Program-made: the position numbers and the translations under genes
In this document: in pieces, positions 60,001 to 64,000 of the stretch
How positions within the stretch are numbered: the first letter of the stretch is position 1
Layout: each line of letters begins with the position of its first letter
Source of the DNA: Chamaecrista fasciculata
Lineage: Eukaryota > Streptophyta > Magnoliopsida > Fabales > Fabaceae
Reading direction: 5' to 3'
DNA length: 64,000 nucleotides
Assembly: GCA_003254925.1 (NCBI GenBank)
Contig: QANZ01049214.1
Span: 174,729-238,728, forward strand
Notes under the pieces: model-generated
Databases searched by the model: none
What the model was told of the DNA's origin: nothing
The model's input: the letters and a program-made list of their open reading frames with translations, nothing else

Positions 60001-63000
60001 AAGGGGAAGATTAGTATCGTGACCATACATATAACCATAGATGGAGTAGATAAATACTGTGAAGATTAGTATAACTAATTTCAGATCATATTATATATTG
60101 GTTAGCCTTGTCGACCAAGTACATGTTGCTCAAATGATATAAAAATAAGGACACTGGAAGGATGGCATACATATAAAGGGGCAATTATTATTATAATTAT
60201 TATTTTTTGGTAAGCTATTATTATCTCAAATAATTTTAGTTCTTACCATATGGTCACTGAAATTCATAATAAAGAAGAAAAACAAACTTTTAAAATGTTT
60301 CTGACCTTTCTTAAGTGGGATTTCCATTTTTTGTCTACAGACACAAACAAAATGTGAAACTATCTTATAAATGGCTGTATATCATCGGCAGAGTTAAAAT
60401 GTGTTTGCATACATCGGGTATCTACATCAGATCCTCAAAAATTAAAATGTACCAGAAAGAAATAAGGGGAAGATGCAGTACCTAACCGATTTATAACAGC
60501 AGAAAATGCACTTATAGCTTGAAACTGGTACACAATGAGGGAAAAGTCACCAAGGATGTGATTAAAAGCAGAGACCGACTGATTAATGACACCGAACTCA
60601 ATTTTTCCAGAGAAATACATGGGAGCAACAACAGCAGCAGGAAGAATTTGAATGAGATAGCGGTATCCATTGGTGAAGAACTCCAGATTTCTAGAAGCTA
60701 TCAACAACTCCTGTAAAAAAAGAATAATGCAAGTTGTGACATTCATAAATATATTCTCAGCTAAAGAATCTGTATCACCTAGCTTACAGCAATGAAGTCT
60801 CAATGAAGGAAAGGAAAAATGATTCTGCATAAGGTAGTCAATGGGAGTTCAAATAAAATTTGCATATCTATTATGTGGAAATACCAGCATGCATCACGTA
60901 GCACTATAGTAACAATAACAAATTGTAAGCGTTTTAATGGTAAAATAGAAAGAAGTAAACCCTGATATTTTTACTCCAACCAGTTCAAATTCTTTATTCC
61001 AAATGCTTAGGGTTAAAGCTTAACATCAAAATCCTGAGTACCAAACTGATCCTTCAACTAGAAAAAGGAAAACCTTGAGGATCAGCGACTCAATGAGGAA
61101 TTGATTAGGTTCCATGTCAAAATTAGTATCTGATGGACATTCTAATGAGTAAAATCATTTCTCTTGCATGGTAAGTATTATTAATACCAGATTTGTTTTT
61201 TAATAGAAATCACTGATACCAATAATGAAATAATCCATTTTGACATTGTTTTTCAATCACATAGGCAATAATAGGAATGGTATACCTCTGGCCACAGAAG
61301 ATAATGAAAAATTATAAATACGGATAATTTTGCAAATTTATGAAAGAGAAGTGCATGCATTATGCTATAAAAACTCAAGAAGCAAAGCAAGGTTTTACTC
61401 ATAAAAAGACTAAAATGTCTTGTACAGAAATTATTGTAAAGAAAATGTACTCACAAAGAATAATATCTTACAGTTAGATTTTCAAAAGCATTTCTGAAGC
61501 GCTGAATAAGAAGTTGCATTTCACTTTCTTCACCACCATAGAAAGCAATTGATTCAGCATTTTCTCGAACTCGAACTAGCCCATAACGAAAATCTGCTTC
61601 TTTTTTCTCTTGCAAGAAATTTAAGTTCACCAATCCCTGTTGATGTCACAATTTACCAATAAATAAAAGAGCACCATGTCAAAACTCCACATTCTTTTGG
61701 TTGTTTTGTTAATCTACGGAGGTGAAAAATTTCCCCTGTATTTCAATCTATCACTTAAAAAAGATTTATTACCCTTCCAACAAAAACGCTGATAGCCGTC
61801 CCACCAAGGGAGTATGCAAGAAGAACAACGAAAAGTGGAGGATATATGCCATACAGAATGTTACTGAATGAGATCAAGTCTACAGCCGCATTAAAGAGTG
61901 TTAGGGAGAATGCAAGGGCTGTCCCGGTAAAAGAACTAAGATCATCGACAATTCGTTGATCTGGGTTATCGATGATTGATTGTGATTGAATTTTATAGAA
62001 AGTCTGATTTTTGAGATACCGTTCCATGTAATGGCTTGTCATCCAAGACCTCCACCTCAGGGATAGAGTTTCTCTTGCATAATCTCTAAGAACAAAAAAC
62101 TGCAAACACAGTGATGAACAAGGTTAGAAACATCAATACAAGAATAAGCAAGGCACAACAACAAAGAAAAAGGGGAAAAAAAAGGGCAATGGATTGCTTA
62201 TGTGTTATATTATATTACAACGCAAATTAAAAACTTCAGTATACAAATTTGTTAGACCAATACAGAACCTGTAATCAATGGCGGTTTCTGAAACAACTAA
62301 GAAAACTTGAGAGAAGAGAATCTTTATTACTTTATACTACTATGGTCATACAGTTCCTTTTTACCGTACTTTATTTCTAGGGAATAAAAATTTCAGTTTC
62401 TCGATATAAGAGCAAATAATTTATTCATTCAAAACTAATAGCAGATTACAAAAAAAATTAAGTATACTCCTTATAAAGCAGGAAACTAATGATTATATAA
62501 ATCCTTATATGGCAAGCAAGGACTTGAAAAGATGACAGAATTTAACTATCATAGTTACATTGCATATACTTCTTTCTAATCATTGGAAGAACTAATTAAA
62601 GCAAAGTCTAGCAGAATTATACCTAAGAAAGTGAAGCAATATGCTCACCGGGATTCCGACAGCAAAGCCGCACAAGTAGTAAAGTAGTTGCGTAGTGAAT
62701 TGCTCCTGGTCCTTGTCTTGCATAGAAGAAATTAACTATTTCAGTTACATGTTGCCACTTCATAGTTACTCAAGATCAAATAATAAAAGTAAACCAACAA
62801 TTGGATCATAAAAAGTTTAAATTCTTATATTGTTTTGGTCCTTTCAAAATTAGTTAGTACACAAAATTGTCAAAGTAACAAACTCATTTCACATTGGTTC
62901 TTCTCATTTGACAAAATAACTAACATGCCATGAGTTTGTTATCCTTTTGGGCCTATCTTGAAAAGTTACTAATGTTGGGGGACTAAAATGACATAGTTAG

Positions 63001-64000
63001 TTTCCTCAATACTTAATCACCTACCAAGTACAGGCATTCGCAATTATAATGATCATGAAAATGAGAAATTCAGTTAACTTACTAGCAAGTGCATTATAGA
63101 AGTCTCGCCCAAGGAAACTGAAGCCTACACTGATTCCGGTGGTAGCTAAAGTCAGAACAAAAACACCAGCAAGCTGTAATCTAGCTGGAACTTTGTCATC
63201 TGAAGACCAATAAGGAGCTGCCACTTTCCAAAACCTTCTAAAAAGTGTTTGCAAATCCTGACCATTATTCTGCTGCTGCTGTTGCTGCACTTTCAACACA
63301 TTCTCCCACTTCTTAACTCTATTCTCAATCAATTCAATTACAAATCACAAAGCACCAAGAATAAAATTGCACTATTTAAATGTCTTCTAAATTGTAGGCG
63401 TTTCAGTCCCAATAATTTTCCTCAAACAAGTGACATATATGACCAGACCTAACAGAATGCTTACATGGCCGTCATAATCTAAAAGTAGCCATGCAATGGA
63501 CTTTGTGTGTAATAAGTATGGTCACTATATAATTATTCTGTTAGGCGAATTTCCAGTTAAACACTTAAAACTCACAGCCAGTTTAACAAATAGAATGATG
63601 ATTGATGAAAGAGCAAATATATAAATTGATCCTTAAAAGATACACGAGTTAATGTCTTAATTGTTTGAAAGTCTAGTAAGTAAACTAAACTTATCTGGGT
63701 CTGGTGGCAATGGACTTAGGGACTAAGTTATATTATCTGTGATTTTCAACAACTAAAGTGTATAAACTTAACTTTCAGGAATGGAATTGTAAACTTTTAT
63801 ATATTTCAGGCATCAAATTGTATGTTTACTGAACACTGTAATTAACTCAAAAAGTAGCAAGAACAGAAGAAAACCTTATCTGGGTCTGGCGGCAATGGTA
63901 AAGGCGATGTTGAAGACGAAGAAGAAGAGGAACATCTGATGATGTTGTTCCAATTCCTCCTGCTGCGAGGCTTGTTTGTAACAACAGTATTCAAAATGGG
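57039..64000 (-). CDS. ABCD2: Chloroplast ABC transporter, ABCD2-type half transporter (5' end beyond window)
   Basis: Exons on -: 64000-63875 (partial), 63323-63083, 62716-62649, 62099-61773, 61636-61472, 60710-60482, 59823-59582, 59505-59214, 58712-58444, 57227-57039. They join in frame to 715 residues with stop TAG; the start codon lies right of the window. The Arg/Ser-rich N terminus with a CSSSSSSS run fits a plastid transit peptide. The transmembrane domain follows ([88 protein letters not shown]). The nucleotide-binding domain has Walker [11 protein letters not shown]-loop FLPQRPYM, signature [13 protein letters not shown], Walker [17 protein letters not shown] and switch His SIGHR. 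The order fits ABCD2 of Arabidopsis; the substrate in the plastid is not established. One intron (63324-63874) ends in TTGAG, a weaker acceptor, and leads into a Gln run (QQQQQQ). Confidence 0.95.
58077..58320. mobile_element. Hairpin MITE in the last ABCD2 intron
   Basis: The left end GAGAAAACTTATTTTTTTAG is mirrored by AAAAATAAGTTTTCTC at the right. Inner phrases (AGTCCTTAAATTTATC / GGACAAATTCAGGGG; TATTGAAAGTATAC / TTTTTAATATCTAG) also pair. A related one seems to lie at about 57490-57730 in the same intron. TSD not resolved. Confidence 0.6.

Noticed and set aside
1..64000. CRISPR arrays, operons, phage or viral genes
   Set aside because: None is present; repeats are eukaryotic transposon remnants and microsatellites, and all real genes are interrupted by spliceosomal introns or plant-like.

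Overview
This is a 64-kb piece of nuclear DNA from a flowering plant, most likely a eudicot. The evidence is AT-rich intergenic DNA, GT-AG introns, short exons, long AT microsatellites, and protein families with clear plant-specific form. Five protein-coding genes are supported. (1) A vacuolar/apoplastic beta-N-acetylhexosaminidase of the HEXO2 type lies on +, in two exons split by a 2.45-kb intron (3113-7303). (2) A type-1 non-specific lipid transfer protein lies on + (8476-8859, with a possible 3' exon to 9200). (3) A neprosin-domain (DUF239) secreted protein lies on -, in seven exons (14869-17583). (4) A CTP synthase lies on +, in 21 coding exons (48592-54262). (5) A chloroplast half-size ABC transporter of the ABCD2 type lies on -, in ten exons, running off the right edge (57039-64000). 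CTP synthase and ABCD2 are convergent, as are the LTP and neprosin genes. The genes look like independent housekeeping and secreted-protein genes, not a pathway cluster.

Most of the remaining DNA is transposon-derived, and many copies still have readable ends and target-site duplications (TSDs). These include Mutator-like palindromic MITEs (9-bp TSDs), hAT-like MITEs (8-bp TSDs), Stowaway-like MITEs (TA), one solo LTR (5-bp TSD) whose upstream part is a 14/27-bp minisatellite, three 5'-truncated LINEs (two with 13-15-bp TSDs), and tRNA-derived SINEs (12-17-bp TSDs).

The most interesting content is gene capture. One Mutator-like element (30261-32275, perfect 9-bp TSD TTTAATTTA) carries two inverted fragments of a nuclear gene for the chloroplast ATP synthase delta subunit (ATPD). 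One arm is split by a hAT MITE with a perfect 8-bp TSD. A second palindromic element (20522-21275) carries an antisense piece of an LEA_2/NDR1-HIN1-like gene and is itself inserted in another hairpin element. A third (about 21777-22600) holds a non-repeat core of unknown origin. Inverted captured fragments can in principle give hairpin RNA against the parent gene.

Region by region: 1-3112 has MITEs and the HEXO2 upstream region; 3113-7303 is HEXO2; 7304-9200 is a spacer and the LTP; 9200-14868 has two Stowaway MITEs, the solo LTR and a LINE 3' end; 14869-17583 is the neprosin gene; 17584-25340 has a hAT MITE, two gene-capturing hairpins and a LINE; 25341-36335 is gene-free and holds the ATPD-bearing element and a SINE; 36336-39199 is a LINE; 40204-41062 is an assembly gap; 41063-47800 is gene-free with SINEs and an RTE-like tail; 48592-54262 is CTP synthase; 57039-64000 is ABCD2. 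No prokaryotic features, CRISPR arrays or viral genes were seen. The species cannot be named from this sequence alone.
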